This document shows positions 23,066 through 35,377 of a DNA stretch of 64,000 bases, piece after piece. The stretch is from Tetrastigma voinierianum (taxonomy: Eukaryota > Streptophyta > Magnoliopsida > Vitales > Vitaceae). Positions within the stretch are counted from its first letter, which is position 1. Each line of letters begins with the position of its first letter. The notes below the pieces were generated by a model. It ran no database searches. It saw only the letters and a program-made list of their open reading frames with translations, and was not told the DNA's origin. A program made the translations under genes and the position numbers. Location of the stretch: contig JAEQBH010007389.1 in assembly GCA_016808115.1 (NCBI GenBank), positions 60,531 through 124,530 on the forward strand. The letters run 5' to 3'.

Positions 23066-25688
23066 TAATAACGGCCGTGCAAAATAATACAAGTTTTCAA
23101 AGCGTTTGACCAAATTGACCAACAATTAGTAGTATTATTCCCCAAGTTGACTTTTTCAAGAATGAAGAATTTTGGTTGGAAGTAGACACAATTTCGTAGG
23201 CCTCATCGACAGTTCATGGCCAGTTGGGCATTCAAAATCGAACTTCTGGATAAAAAGTTATGACCACTAGGGGAGTTGAACGAGTGTTTGCGGTCATCCA
23301 TCAGTCTAGGGTTTTTTACTGGCGACCCTAGGCTCTATATAAATGAGTTTTGCATGCCCAGTAGAACCTATTTAACACACTCATTTTGAGCTCAAGCCTA
23401 AATTCTCAAAAACTGTGGACTGATGGGTCGTTTTGAACCATTTTTAGGCCAAACGGGTTTTGGCAATGGGAGGCTATTCCGACCACCCCCCCTTGCACAC
23501 GAGCAAGCCAGGGAGAAGGGCGGCGGCCTGCAAGTGAGAATTTCGACAGTGACGGGGCCTTTTGATCGGTCGGCGACGCGTGATGCTTATTGTAGATAAG
23601 TTTCTATTTTCGGCCATTCCGAGGCCGACCCATACCCTCCTTCCCCCATTTTTGGACCCCTCTGACTCATTCCGCTGGTCCTTTTGCCAGATTCCTCCAC
23701 CCGTTTGAAATATCAGCGAAAACAAGTTTGGTCGGCGGTTGGATCAGTTTTTGGCCACCAGCTTTGTTGGACCGGGTAAAGTGCTGCGTGTTCTGGTCTC
23801 TTGGGCTTTCCGTTGATATAAAGTTTGTAAATTTTGGACGTCGTTTGGTTAGTTTTTCATTTTTGGGTCATTTTGGGTAATTACCGAAAAGGTTTGGACT
23901 AAAATTGGGCACCACTGGTCAAATTAGGCAAAATTGAAGATGGATTAGTGAAATTGGATATTTTATGATTGTGGAGGTTCATTTGAAAAGGTAGCCTCAG
24001 GGTAAAAACCCCAATTTTAGATGCAGTATGCTTTAAGGTCTGTTTGTATAATTGGACCTGCTCCCGGAGTCCAAGCGAGATAGTTTGTAGTTAAAAATTA
24101 TCCTTGAACATTTGAGTAAATGTCTTTGGCTTGAATTAATGGAGCCTAAATGGTATTTTATTATATTACAGGCCCCTTTGTGAACTAGAGACGATCTACT
24201 TGGAGGAGCGGGGTGAGCATACGTAGTGCGTAGTGGTTTACATGTTTTAAATGCTTTAGGGTATTATATGATATATAATTTTGGTTAATTATTATATATA
24301 TAACTTATTTGATCGAACGGTTTGTTATACGTAAATATAATTCTCTGTTTTTATATAATGAGATTCATTTCATGTGAATTTGTCAACATTTTAAATATTT
24401 GGAATGCGGGTTTATGGATAAATTTTGGTATTCTGACATTTGGTACATGAATTGGGGTTTAAAACCATTTTGAAAAGTTATTGATTTAAGAAATGAATTT
24501 TGAGACTTTGTGAAATGATTAAAATGCGGTATCGTTGGAAAGGTTTATTAGTTGCCACGTGATGTCGGGCTTACCCGAAGATTTATTAGTTGCCACGTGA
24601 TGTCGGGTTTACGAAGGTTTTAATATTTACCCACGGTGTCATTGAGGTTTAGGTTTACGACCGGTTTACTATGAAATTATAGTGCGGTACATTGTTGGTT
24701 TACGATTGGAATAACCATTTCAATGTTATGGTTATTGTATTTTTCATGATTATTTTTACGACATGATGGTTATATATATCTTATGCTCAATTTTTATGTT
24801 GTGAATAAATCCAGGTTATAAGGTTCTTGATAAAGATGTCGGTTGATTTTTAGCATAGATTTCATATTGTTGACTTGGGTATAAGTTTGGGTTTGGGAAG
24901 CGATTTCTAGCGGGAACCTTGCAAAATGTGGAAGTGAAGTCTTGAGAGGAATGAATGTTCGAAAATAAAGCCCATTATTTTCATATAAATTATGCACCTC
25001 ACTTTGAGATTTATTTATCTCACGTTTATTGTTTAAATCTGTTCCACTAGGTCAGCGGTTCGTAGGGACCTACCACCTCTACCCTTGACTCCTCATCACT
25101 CTTATTGCAGTATTGACATATCTCATCTTTATTTTATTGGACTTATACTTATTTTCCTTTGTACCCTAAATTCGCAAACACTCTTAGAACGCTCGATCTT
25201 AGTATTGAACTCATGAATCTTTATTATGTGTGTTTGTAGTTATGTAGATAGTAAGATAGGTCGGTTGGTTGTTTGTTGTGGATCTTTCTCTATTTGAGGT
25301 ATTATATTAATGCATGTGTTTACTTTCTTTCTTAAAGTGGGGTTCCATTGGACGTTCCCCAGGGATTGTACAGTGGGACTTCACTGGTAGGTTCACGGGA
25401 ATCCTGAGGAGAATTATCGAATTCGGAGTCTTATCGACTTAGTACTCAGGCTCTAGGTTCTAAATTCCTTGGGGTTGTATATTGTTGTCTGACTCCAGTG
25501 TTTGTATACCTTCCTCACCTTATCCTTGAAATTAATTACATTTCATTTATTCACGAAAACAGTTTTTCTTCTTGATGGCGCAATTAAGCGTGGGACGGGT
25601 GATGGAAAGTTCGGTCACCTACTTATAGGGAGAATCTTGTCGGCTAAGTGCGGCTCGATCTTTCGAGTGGGTTTATTGAATTATTCTT
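23066..25688 (+). repeat. Tekay-like chromovirus 5' LTR
   Basis: This matches 62455-64000 over the whole available length. Shared phrases include CCAAGTTGACTTTTTCAAG (23142 and 62539), CGTAGGCCTCATCG, GAACCATTTTTAGGCC, AATTGGATATTTT and TCGTTGGAAA. The right end is inferred from a decayed primer-binding site near 25690. The upstream copy lacks the clean TGTAGCGACC start seen at 62455. A 38-bp direct repeat (TTTATTAGTTGCCACGTGAT at 24544 and 24582) lies inside. The two LTRs show many indels and substitutions, so the insertion is old. Confidence 0.85.
24544..24606 (+). repeat. Direct repeat, 38-bp period, two copies
   Basis: TTTATTAGTTGCCACGTGAT followed by GTCGGG occurs at 24544 and again at 24582. 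It is a local duplication within the chromovirus LTR. Confidence 0.85.
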
Positions 25689-25703
25689 GTTGATCAGGCT
25701 CGT
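25688..25703 (+). promoter_or_regulatory. Decayed tRNA-Met primer-binding site
   Basis: TTGTTGATCAGGCTC resembles TTGGTATCAGAGCTC, the usual initiator tRNA-Met site, and lies just before gag. The match is weak and rests partly on position. Confidence 0.45.
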
Positions 25704-25704
25704 A

Positions 25705-26660
25705 GACTTAGAGCAATGGGTTTTGATGGCTCCACGGATCCCATGGTGGCTTTATCCTGGCTAGATGACACATAGAAGATTTTGGACGAGGGTATGCAGT
25801 GTTTGGATGAGGATAGAGTCAGGATAAATTTGGTTTTTTACGCTGAAATTAATGCAAGGAAGTGGTGGGCGTATGAGAGGACTAGGAGCGTCACCTTGGG
25901 CCACCAGTTGAGGCGCACCACGACGGTTTTGACCTTTATTTGAACTAAAGGCTAGAGTTTGAGCATTCGCTCGGGGTAGCATAGCCCGGTTTTTCTAGTA
26001 TGAGCGTAGGTTGAGAGCCATCGGTTCTGTCCCAGATTTGGTTGCGGATGAGGGTGATAGGAAGGGGTTTCTCGATGGATTGAGTAGAGCTGATAGCTTT
26101 GAGCCTCGAGGTTCGATCATCACGTATCAATTGATGAGAGATCTTTCTGAGGTGGGAGGCAGGACCACGATGCAGCGGTTAAGCGTCGATCATACGATGG
26201 ATTGTCTTTGGGGAGCCCGGTGGATCATCTAAGAGGGTAGTTTCGACTCACGGATCTTGACGTGGGGATCGATTAGGAGACGGGCGGTAGTACCAGCGAT
26301 GCTTGGGTTTGAGAGAGGTGGGCATACGGGGTTACGGATTTCAATCGGTGAGTAGTGGCGTAGCCACTTTTGAGTCTGCCAGGCAGGGGCGGTTTCGTTC
26401 AACTTGGTGTTGCTTGTGGAATTCATGATGGACCATGCGGTGGGATGCGTATGCTTCGGTGCGAGGCGAGACGGGACATTTCAAGAGGGAGCCCTTTATC
26501 GAGGAATCGGCGGACTACGGTCTGGGCTCAATTGCCAGTTCAACGAGGCTGGAGTGGGCATGGAGGAGTACGGATGCACGGGCGAGGGCGAGACCTCGGG
26601 TGGTTCCTTTAGCCTGGGACGGTCTGCACCAGCGGCCGGGGGCGGGGATGAGAGGGCGAC
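25705..26660 (+). pseudogene. Tekay-like gag
   Basis: Translation at 25740-25920 gives DPMVALSWLDD, then KILDEGMQCLDEDRVRINLVFYAE, then ARKWWAYERTRSV, the typical core of chromovirus Gag. Further pieces appear near 26080-26140. A zinc knuckle remnant is spread over two frames near 26410-26510: CGIHDGPC in one frame and GETGHFKRE in another, the second having lost its Cys residues. The 26400-26690 segment is CpG-rich. Multiple stops and frameshifts make it non-functional. Confidence 0.85.
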
Positions 26661-26689
26661 CACCTACTAGAGCGAGTTTATGCTATGAC

Positions 26690-27095
26690 CGAGGCGGGAG
26701 AGCCTGAGGCTTTAGACGTTGTAGCCCAGGTACATTATCTATTTTTGGTGACGATGCATGTGTACTCATTAACCCAGGGGCTACACACTCTTTTATTTCA
26801 CGTGAGTATGTTGCACGAGTCGGGATGACTCCAGTTCCTTTGGGATGTGGTTTAGAGATTGCCACGCCCACAGGAGAGTCTCTATGGCCTAGTCAGATGC
26901 TTAAGGGTAGCTTGTTTTCTATTGAGGGCGAGTTATGGAGACGGATTTGATATTAATAGATCTCGAGGGTTAGATGTGATTCTTGGGATGGATTGGCTTG
27001 CTTGAAACTATGTAATGGATTGTTTCCATTAGGAGGTGATATTTGAGCGTAGGGACTACAGTAGTAGTCTTCTGGAGAGAGGGGCGAGCACACCC
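26690..27095 (+). pseudogene. Tekay-like aspartic protease
   Basis: Translation gives EAGEPEALDVVAQVHYLFLV, then TPVPLGCGLEIATPTGESL and WPSQMLKGSLFSIEGEL, which is the family order. The active-site D-S/T-G segment between them is not recoverable in one frame. Remains of the LGMDW-type motif appear as SWDGLA near 26980. It is linked directly to RT downstream. Confidence 0.82.
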
Positions 27096-27119
27096 GGGGT
27101 TTGATTTCGACCATTTACC

Positions 27120-27960
27120 TGAATGTTTACTTCAAAAGGTTGTAAGGTATCTAGCTCAGTTGACACTCATAGTAGCGAAGTGGGATTAGAGGATGTACCA
27201 GTAGTGAGGGACTTTCCAGATGTGTTTCCTGATGATCTTCCAGGTTTGCCTCCAGAACGAGAAATAAATTTTCCCATTGATTTAGTCCCTGGTACAACTC
27301 CTATTTCTTTACCACCTTATAGAATGGCACCGGCTGAGTTGAAAGAGTTGAAGACTCAACTACAAGAGTTGGTGGATAGGGGATTTATTAGGTCAAGTAT
27401 TTCACCTTAGGGAGCGCCGGTGTTATTTGTGAAGAAGAAGGATGATACTTAGAGGTTGTGTATAGACTATAGACAGTTGAATAAGGTCATCATTCGTAAC
27501 AAGTATCCTTTGCCTCAGATTGATGATCTATTTGATCAGCTCCGAGTCTGAGTGTTCTCAAGATTGACTTGAGGTCGAGGTACCATGATTAAGGATTAGG
27601 GAATCGGACATTTCCCGAGGAGGCGGCGTCGGGGCGAGATATGGGCATTATGAGTTTCTGATGATGTCTTTCGAACTCACCAATGCCGGCGGCTTTCATG
27701 GATTTGATGAGATGGGTCTTAGTCCATACTTAGATCGGTTTGTCATTATCTTCATCGGCCGATATCTTGGTGTACTCGAGAAGCTGATTGGAGCATGAGA
27801 ACATTTGGGTTTAGTGTTGTAGACTTTAAGGTAGTACTAGTTGTATACTTGAGTTGATAAATGTAGTTTTAGTTTAGTAGAAATTGGGATTTCTCGGACA
27901 TGTGGTTTACATTGATGGCATTTATGTGGATCTCGGAAAGTAGAAGCCATTAGCAAATTA
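27120..27960 (+). pseudogene. Tekay-like reverse transcriptase
   Basis: An open frame at 27123-27410 gives VRDFPDVFPDDLPGLPPERE, then PISLPPYRMAPAELKELK, then DRGFIRSS: a very well preserved N-terminus. It continues after a stop as APVLFVKKKDD, then RLCIDYRQLNK, then YPLPQIDDLFDQL (27411-27545). After that the reading is scrambled. The catalytic box that normally reads Y/F-x-D-D is changed to FIGRYLGV near 27750. Later GFLGHVV (about 27890) marks the RT end. Confidence 0.93.
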
Positions 27961-28480
27961 GACGACCAACTACGATAATGAAGTCACGAAGTTTCTGGGA
28001 TGCGGTGTACGCGAGTTCATAGAAGGGTTCTCAAAGATAGCGAGACCACTTCATTGTTTGACTAGGAAAGGAGTTAAATTTGAGTGGGTAGCCCGGGTGT
28101 GAGGAAGCCAAAATGCGAAGGAAAAGTTGGCTGTCGGCTCTGTTTGACATTGAGGAGGCGACGAGGGTTCGAGTTTAGTCGATGCTTCACGCGAGTTTGA
28201 GTTAACGTGTTGATGCAACATAAGAGAGTTGTGGCGTATGCTTCCAGACAGTTGAAGAAACACGAGCTGAATTATCCTACTCATGACTTGGAACTTGCTG
28301 CGGTAATTTTCGCATTGAAGACTTGGAGGCATTACTTGTATGGAGCGACTTGTTAGATATTTACCGACCATAAGGCAGAGGAGGTGGATGGAATTACTTA
28401 AGGATTATGATTGCACTATCGACTACCATCCATGTAAGGCAAATGTAGTGGCGGATGCCTTGAGCAGGAAGTCTATAGGC
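27960..28480 (+). pseudogene. Tekay-like RNase H
   Basis: Readable motifs are VVAYASRQLKKHELNYPTHD, then LELAAVIFALKTWRHYLYG, then FTDHKAE (28225-28380), followed by decayed NVVADALSR-type sequence near 28445-28470 (GGCLEQE in one frame). The TDH motif contains an expected acidic residue and remains intact. Stops occur between the segments. Confidence 0.9.
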
Positions 28481-28529
28481 TCTTTGGCAGAAATATGCGG
28501 GCGGTCTGACTTCCATTGATGGTCGAGGT

Positions 28530-29053
28530 TGCGAGTTGGGTGTTGAGTTGAGGGATGCGTCTTGGGGCACTTTCGCTGGTTTCAACTCGACTGATACTTG
28601 TAAGATGTCGTATTCTCGAGCCGCGACTAGAGATCCTATTTGATGAGCATGAGAAGAAAGTCGGAAGGAGAGCAATCGGTTTTGCTATTAGGAGCAGCGG
28701 AGCCTTGGTGATTGGTTCTAGGCTGTGTCTTCCAGCAGTTGAAGAGTTAAAAAGGCAAATATTGGAGGGAAGCCTAGTTCTGCTTATGCTATGCACGGTA
28801 GTACTAAGATATGCGAGTACACTGAAAGAATATTATTGGTGGTCAAGGATGAAAAGAGAAGTTGCTAAGTATGTATCTAAGTGCTTCATCTGTCAACAAG
28901 TGAAGGCAGAGAGACAAAAGCCTTTTGGACTTCTGCAGCCCTTACCCATCCCAGAATGGAAATGGGAGCGCATTATAATGGATTTTGTATTCAAACTCCC
29001 TCCCACAGTTCAGAGACATGACGACATTTGGGTAGTAGTTGATCGACTCTAAG
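28530..29053 (+). pseudogene. Tekay-like integrase, N-terminal half
   Basis: A 165-residue open frame (28555-29052) is unusually long for this decayed element. Its end is well conserved: EYYWWSRMKREVAKYVSKC, then FICQQVKAERQKPFGLLQ, then IPEWKWERIIMDFVFKLP, then DIWVVVDRL. This covers the second half of the zinc-binding region and the first catalytic Asp (in IIMDF). The frame stops exactly at the CACTA insertion at 29054; the second half of integrase resumes at 61456. Confidence 0.95.
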
Positions 29054-29290
29054 CGCTACAAGAAAAAATGCAATTCTTGACATATATTATCTTGACATAT
29101 GACTATATATGTCAACATTGTGTATTTAAATTAGCAATTATGACATATACAACTTACTTCAAAGCAATAATGACATACATACAACTTGTTGTGTTGTTCC
29201 ATGATTTGGGATGATGGAACCTTGACAAAAAATTTATAAGTCACCATTAGTTAATATTTATATATGTCAAGGTACGTGGAAAAAAAAAAT
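29054..29290. repeat. CACTA 5' subterminal repeats
   Basis: CTTGACATAT occurs at 29076 and 29091; related forms are ATATGTCAA (about 29107), ATGACATAT (about 29139), ATGACATAC (about 29170) and ATATGTCAAGG (about 29264). In En/Spm elements such subterminal repeats are the binding sites of the TNPA-type protein. Confidence 0.8.
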
Positions 29291-30138
<848 letters not shown>

Positions 30139-30269
30139 TTCAAAGAGACTTCAATTTATATTTTAACATGGAATTGAATTTAAATAATTTCTAAGATAAT
30201 TTTAAGCGGAAAAAAAATTACAAAAATATGAAAACTTCATCTATATATATATATTAGGGATGAGCCTCT

Positions 30270-30606
30270 GTGACCTTTAAGATGATTAGCATATTCTACG
30301 ACTTTGCTCTCAGGTCCTTATAATGAATAGTGGTTGTCCAGGGAAAGCCATTCTTGTACAAAAAAAATGTCATTCAGCCCAAATGATGGCAGACCCTTAT
30401 AATAAATAGTGGTTGTTCTAGGAAAGCCATGAGAACCATTCTTCCTACTGATTCATAATAAGTCCAGATTTTGTTGCTCGTGAGCTAGCGATCACCCCGA
30501 AAAGATATACTCGGTCTTGGGGCAAGGCATTTGATCTAAAATAGGACCCACTTCATGAAGACGTAGATTTTGATGATATGGTAGGTGATTCGTGTCGTAA
30601 TAGGTT
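30270..30606. repeat. Unassigned block with an internal direct duplication
   Basis: CCTTATAATGAATAGTGG with following GTTGTCC...GGAAAGCCAT (about 30316) is repeated as CCTTATAATAAATAGTGG...GGAAAGCCAT (about 30396), a period near 80 bp. The block lies against the end of the Tat/Ogre-type LTR. Its origin is unclear. Confidence 0.5.
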
Positions 30607-31620
30607 GTTCCGAAATCAACAAAATTTATAAACCTAAATTCCTCCTACTGTCGTAGCATAGCTACTGCAGTATAGCGGTTCTAGGGTCGAACTCAGGGAT
30701 GGGTTTTCTTCGCACAAATGATTCAGTTAATTAAGTAGTTGATAATTTCGGGTTTGGACTGTAAGCCGGTGGGGTTGATATGCGATCATTAAATAAAAAC
30801 TTCTGAATGACTCAGTCATAGTTGATCTAGGAAAATGAGGTTCAGGATCCTTTACCGTTTAGATCTCTAGTCATTCTCTTTGATGACTCATTTTATTATC
30901 AATGACTGTAATATTCACGATACGATATTATTAGTTTGCCAAATATTACAAGCTGAGGAATATAATCTATCTAAATATCTGCCGCTGCTAACAGATAACT
31001 CAAATAATCACATTTGAATCTAATGATAACACATTTAAAAATGCATCAAAATGCGAGTTGCTTCAATAACATAAGAATTCAATATCATAAAAATAAGTAT
31101 TCTATCAATACACATTCAAATATATGAGCCGTTATTTCACCTCAAAACCCTAGCCTGCAGCCCTCGATGGAGAGGTTTAGCCAACCATCCCGATGTTTAA
31201 AGCAAGAAAATAAAATAAAATGAAAAGCAAAGAAAAAATGCGAGAAAGAAAAGGTGGAGAACTTACGGTGCTGTTTTCACAATCAAAGTTCAAAAGTCCC
31301 TTTTTGTCTACAGGTTTGAGCTTATATAATGCTCCAAATGAGGTAAAATACCAACATACCAACATATACCCTCAAAGGCATTATAAGGGCAAAGTAGGAG
31401 AAAACAAAATCGAAGTCGAAAATATGGCTCAATTGATAGAGCTGCAAGGGAGAAAACAACTGCCGGCTTAAACAGAATAAACCTGACAAGCCAGCGAATA
31501 ACACAAAAAATATGCTTGCTCAAAATAGTAACAAAAGCATAAGTAGCAAAAGTCATTTCCTTATTTAACTCTCTCCCCGATAAAATGTCTATAATTTTCC
31601 ACAATAATTAGAGTTCGGAT
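30607..31620 (-). repeat. Tat/Ogre-type 3' LTR, minus strand
   Basis: The block at 30618-30712 matches the LTR fragment at 22445-22537. The block at 31110-31390 matches 34985-35260: CCAACCATCC, GAAAATAAAATAAAATGAAA, GGAGAACTTAC, and a TATA-like box near 31322-31332 read on the minus strand. Its place directly after the end of the minus-strand open reading frame makes it the 3' LTR. It has only about one copy of the unit that is tandemly amplified in the other LTR. Confidence 0.65.
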
Positions 31621-31659
31621 TGAAGCTATAGAAGGAAATGATACCTCCTCGGTGGTGTG

Positions 31660-33220
31660 GTGATGGAAGGATTATCCTCACAGGGCAGGTTGAGGAGTCT
31701 TTGTAAGGAGTGGAGGTAAATACGATGCTTTCTTCTTCGAAAGGTAGTACTTATGGTGGAATAGGAATGGGCCCATGTGACCGCACGCAGGCTGCGTGAG
31801 GAATTAGGCGTGGTTTTTTTTTTTTTCGACGACGGCCTCTGTGCGTGTCATCCTCTCTGCTAAAGTTGTCTGGGCAGCCGTAAACGATGCTGACGTGGCT
31901 GAGAAGGAGCGGACTGCATTCATAATGAGAAAATCGGAATTGGATATGGAATATCTTTGCGGTGGTGGTGTTGCGGGTTAATGCCCAGGTGGTGGTGCAG
32001 TGATGTACCTAGGTCCTCTGACTGTAGGATTTGGAGGTGCGAGGGGATCGGTAGTGATTACTAGAACTGCGATGATGTCTGAGGCTCCTGCGTATCTTTG
32101 GCTGGATGGTTAACCGCTATGTTCACCGACTATGTCACGAGGTGAGATCTTCGAGCCTGGGGCGGGACGTGGCCCTGTCGATAATGCTTGATGTCCTCGC
32201 AAACTCGGCGACGCTCAGTGTGGCTCCCTCGGAAAACCCAGTGTAATATTTGGCAAAGCAGCCTCGGGAACATGAGGGGTATGGCCTCAGCTCGGGTCGG
32301 GTTTCGATTGAACCTTGTCCTCAAGAAATTAAGGCTTGAGGATGTCATGAAAGAGCTCGGCGGGGTTCCAGACTTGATAACCAGCGAAAATGTAGTATAG
32401 AGCTTCCCGGGATATCTCCCTCTTCGGCTACATAATATCTTTGGAGTGGAAAGATGTTAGATCGCAGTACATGGTCGATAAGGAGCATGCTCGGAGGCGC
32501 CTCGGAAGAGAGCAGGACCTGTATTTACGTCTCTGGATATAACGAACCATCTCTGAAGAGCGAGGGTGGGGCGCCTTTATGGTCGCCAGAGTTAGGTACG
32601 GGCGACGAGGGGAAATGGAATGCAGCTGCAATATCGGCAGCTTGAAGTGTCCCTTCGCGGCCATCAATCGAAGTGGATAACAGTAGGATTAGGCACTCTC
32701 CTGGATGTCATAGTATGGTAGAACTCGACCACGGGAGTAGAAGCTGTGCGGAATCATAAAGCCTCCCAGGGAGTCTGTTTGCCCCTCATGGAATCCTAAG
32801 CTCGGGATCTGCCGGCAAAGATGGAGAGATCACTAATATGTCTCGTAGTGCATTGCTCTAGTACTACAATCTGAATTGCCTGTAATGGGGCCGCGTAGAA
32901 GAGGGCGCCCGAATGATAGAGAGCGGGGGCGTGCGGGGAAGGTCGTCGCGGCCCCTGGACATGTAGCGAATGGGGCTCCTGTGACCTTAAGGTAGATGAC
33001 TGCCGGGTCAATGCAGGCCCTCGATGGGCGCGGGCCGGTCGGAGATGGTAGAAGACCCGGCCCTCGTATTTGTCGGAGTGCGATGTACGGGAACGTGGAA
33101 TGGGAGCATAGGTCTGACGTTAGTTGTAGTAGGAGAGAGCTATGTCCGGTGGCGAAGTGTGAAGGGGCTGCCCGCGCTTGAGGCCTGAAATTGTATCCTC
33201 CACGGGTCCTAGCCATGCTG
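31660..33220 (-). pseudogene. Tat/Ogre-type 'putative plant transposon protein' ORF
   Basis: The frame opens at 33216 with MARTRGGYNF, an N-terminus I recognise from plant gypsy-related open reading frames. It continues with LLRGPITGNSDCSTRAMHYE (about 32900-32830). After several frameshifts a conserved segment at 32348-32130 reads AEAIPLMFPRLLCQIL, then TERRRVCEDI. In the family, this segment lies in the C-terminal half. The biochemical role of this protein is not known to me with confidence; it is often treated as a Gag-like or accessory protein. No protease, RT or integrase follows before the LTR, so the element is a pol-less derivative or has been deleted. Confidence 0.75.
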
Positions 33221-33839
33221 AATAAGGGGAGGAGATGGAGAGGGTGGAAGAAGCCAAATTCTTGCTACACCTGCCTGACAAAATACCAAAACTTGTAAGA
33301 ATATTACAAGAGTTATTTAGAAAATTTACCAAAGTAAGCCCAAATTAAGGAAGTTAAGAAAGTGACAAACAAAACTAATAAAAATAAATAAATAATTAAA
33401 TAAATATTTATAAAACAAAATTCAACTAAAAATTGGAGTTATCTCCCTCTCGGAGTATACTTTTGGATTCATGGATGGTCGATGAGAACTCTCCTCCACA
33501 TGTCTTTGCGGCATAGGGCTTCACTTTACCCATTGACCTTAGACACTCTATTATCATTTAGGTTGATCGGGTCTACTGAACCATTGAGGTATACTTGATG
33601 AATGATGAATGATCTAATCCATCTTGATTTTGCTTGCCGGGGAAAAGTGGGTTGGAGTCATTAGAGAGTAGGACTTGGTCCACAGTAAAGGTAATACCTT
33701 GTGTGACACCATACTTGGACAGGAAGATAGGAGATTATCGTACGGGTTTTATTTAAATGTGGACCTCCATCATGAGAAGAACCTAGCATTTATATTCATT
33801 CTTCATTTGCTATCAAAACGAACCTAATAATTTTCCTTT
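33221..33839 (-). other. Leader of the Tat/Ogre-type element
   Basis: This is non-coding sequence upstream of the MARTRGG frame on the minus strand. It is AT-rich to about 33430, then of mixed composition with no recognisable primer-binding site. Why the LTR 3' end seen at 30607 is not repeated here is unexplained; the 5' LTR may be rearranged. Confidence 0.35.
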
Positions 33840-35060
33840 TCAAATATAGCATTTAATGGACATAAATGTTAAAGACGATGAAAATCTATCTCTAAATCTA
33901 CCACATTAACTAATAAATGACAACTAATAAGCATAAAAGCTTGCCAAGTATAGGTTAACGAAGAGTAATCAAAGATTTAAATATATTATAAAAATCTGAC
34001 ATAAATACTAATATATGAGAATCGTCATTTTACCTCAGCCAGCCGTGGCCCCTCCTCTTGAGCGATGGCGGAGGTTTAGCGACCATCCTCAGGATGTTTT
34101 GAAACCAAGAAAATAAAATAAATGAAAATCTATCTCCTAAATCTACCCTACATTAACTAATAAATGACAACTAATAAGCATAAAAGCTTGCAATCTGAGT
34201 TAACCAATGTACATCAAGCAGATTTAAACATAATATAAGAAATACAGAGACATAAATACTAATATATGGAGCAGTCATTTGACCTCAAACCACCAGTTAG
34301 CTTCCTCTAAAGGATGGAGGATTTGTATGATCAAGAAAATAAAATAAATGATATCCCCTAAATCTACCTATATTAACTAATAAGTAATGACTAATAAGCA
34401 TAAAAGCTTAGAAAATCTGGGATAACAAGAGTACATCAAATAGATTTAAACTATTATAAGATATACAGAAAATGAATATAATATAAAGAATAGTCATTTG
34501 ACCTCAAAACTAGCCCCTTACCTCACTTAAAGATGGAGGATTTAATAATATACTCAAGGATGTTTAGAAACCGAAAATTAAATAAATGAAAATCAATCTC
34601 TAAAATCTACCTCATTTAACTAATCAATTACAACTAATAAGCATAAAAGCTTACCAAGTACAGGTTAACAAAGGTACATCAAAGATATTTAAACCTATTA
34701 TAAGAAATACAGACATAAATAATAATATATGATAACCGTCATTTTGCCTCAAAACCCTAGCACCGTAAACCTCCACCTAAAGGATGAAGAGTTGCAACCA
34801 TAATCAAGGATGTTTAGACACCAAGAAAATAAAATAAATGAAAATCTATCTCTAAAAATCTACCCTACATATTAACTAATAAAATACAACTAATAAGCAT
34901 AAAAAGCTTGACAAAGGTTAACGAGTTACATCAAGATTTAAACCTATTATAAGAAATACGAGAAATAAAATACTAATATATGAGAGTAGTAATTTCGTAG
35001 CCCTCCGCTTGAAGGATGGAGGGGGTTTTAGCCAACCATCCTCAAGGATGTTAGAAAGCA
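33840..35060 (-). repeat. Tandem array, about 240-bp unit, five copies, in 5' LTR
   Basis: The phrase TAAGCATAAAAGCTT recurs at 33931, 34178, 34398, 34641 and 34897, giving spacings of 247, 220, 243 and 256 bp. Each unit also has an AATACTAATATATGA-type phrase, a CCTCAAAAC...GGATGGAGG phrase, and AGAAAATAAAATAAATGAAA. The last unit runs into sequence matching 31110-31390. The array is an expansion of an LTR segment present about once in the other LTR. Confidence 0.85.
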
Positions 35061-35377
35061 AGAAAATAAAATAAAATAAATTAAAATAAAAGCAACTAAA
35101 AAAAATGCTTGAATAGAAAAGCTGGAGAACTGGAGAACTTACAGTGCGTTCTTTTTCCAGCAAAAGGCAAAGTTCAAAAAGTAACTTATTGTCTACAAGT
35201 ATGAGCTTTATATATAGCTCAGTTTAAATACCAATATACCCTCAAAAGATCATATACACGGAGGGCAAAAGTGGGACAAAGGAAAAACAAAACAACAATT
35301 AATATTTTGGAGAGAGGGTATGTTGTTGTGCGAAAATCAAAATGACCGTCTGAAAATTGGACTTGGTGTAAATTTAT

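Noticed and set aside
33840..35060. CRISPR-like or satellite array
   Set aside because: The units are about 240 bp, diverged, without spacers, and lie in a plant LTR; they match LTR sequence at 31110-31390.
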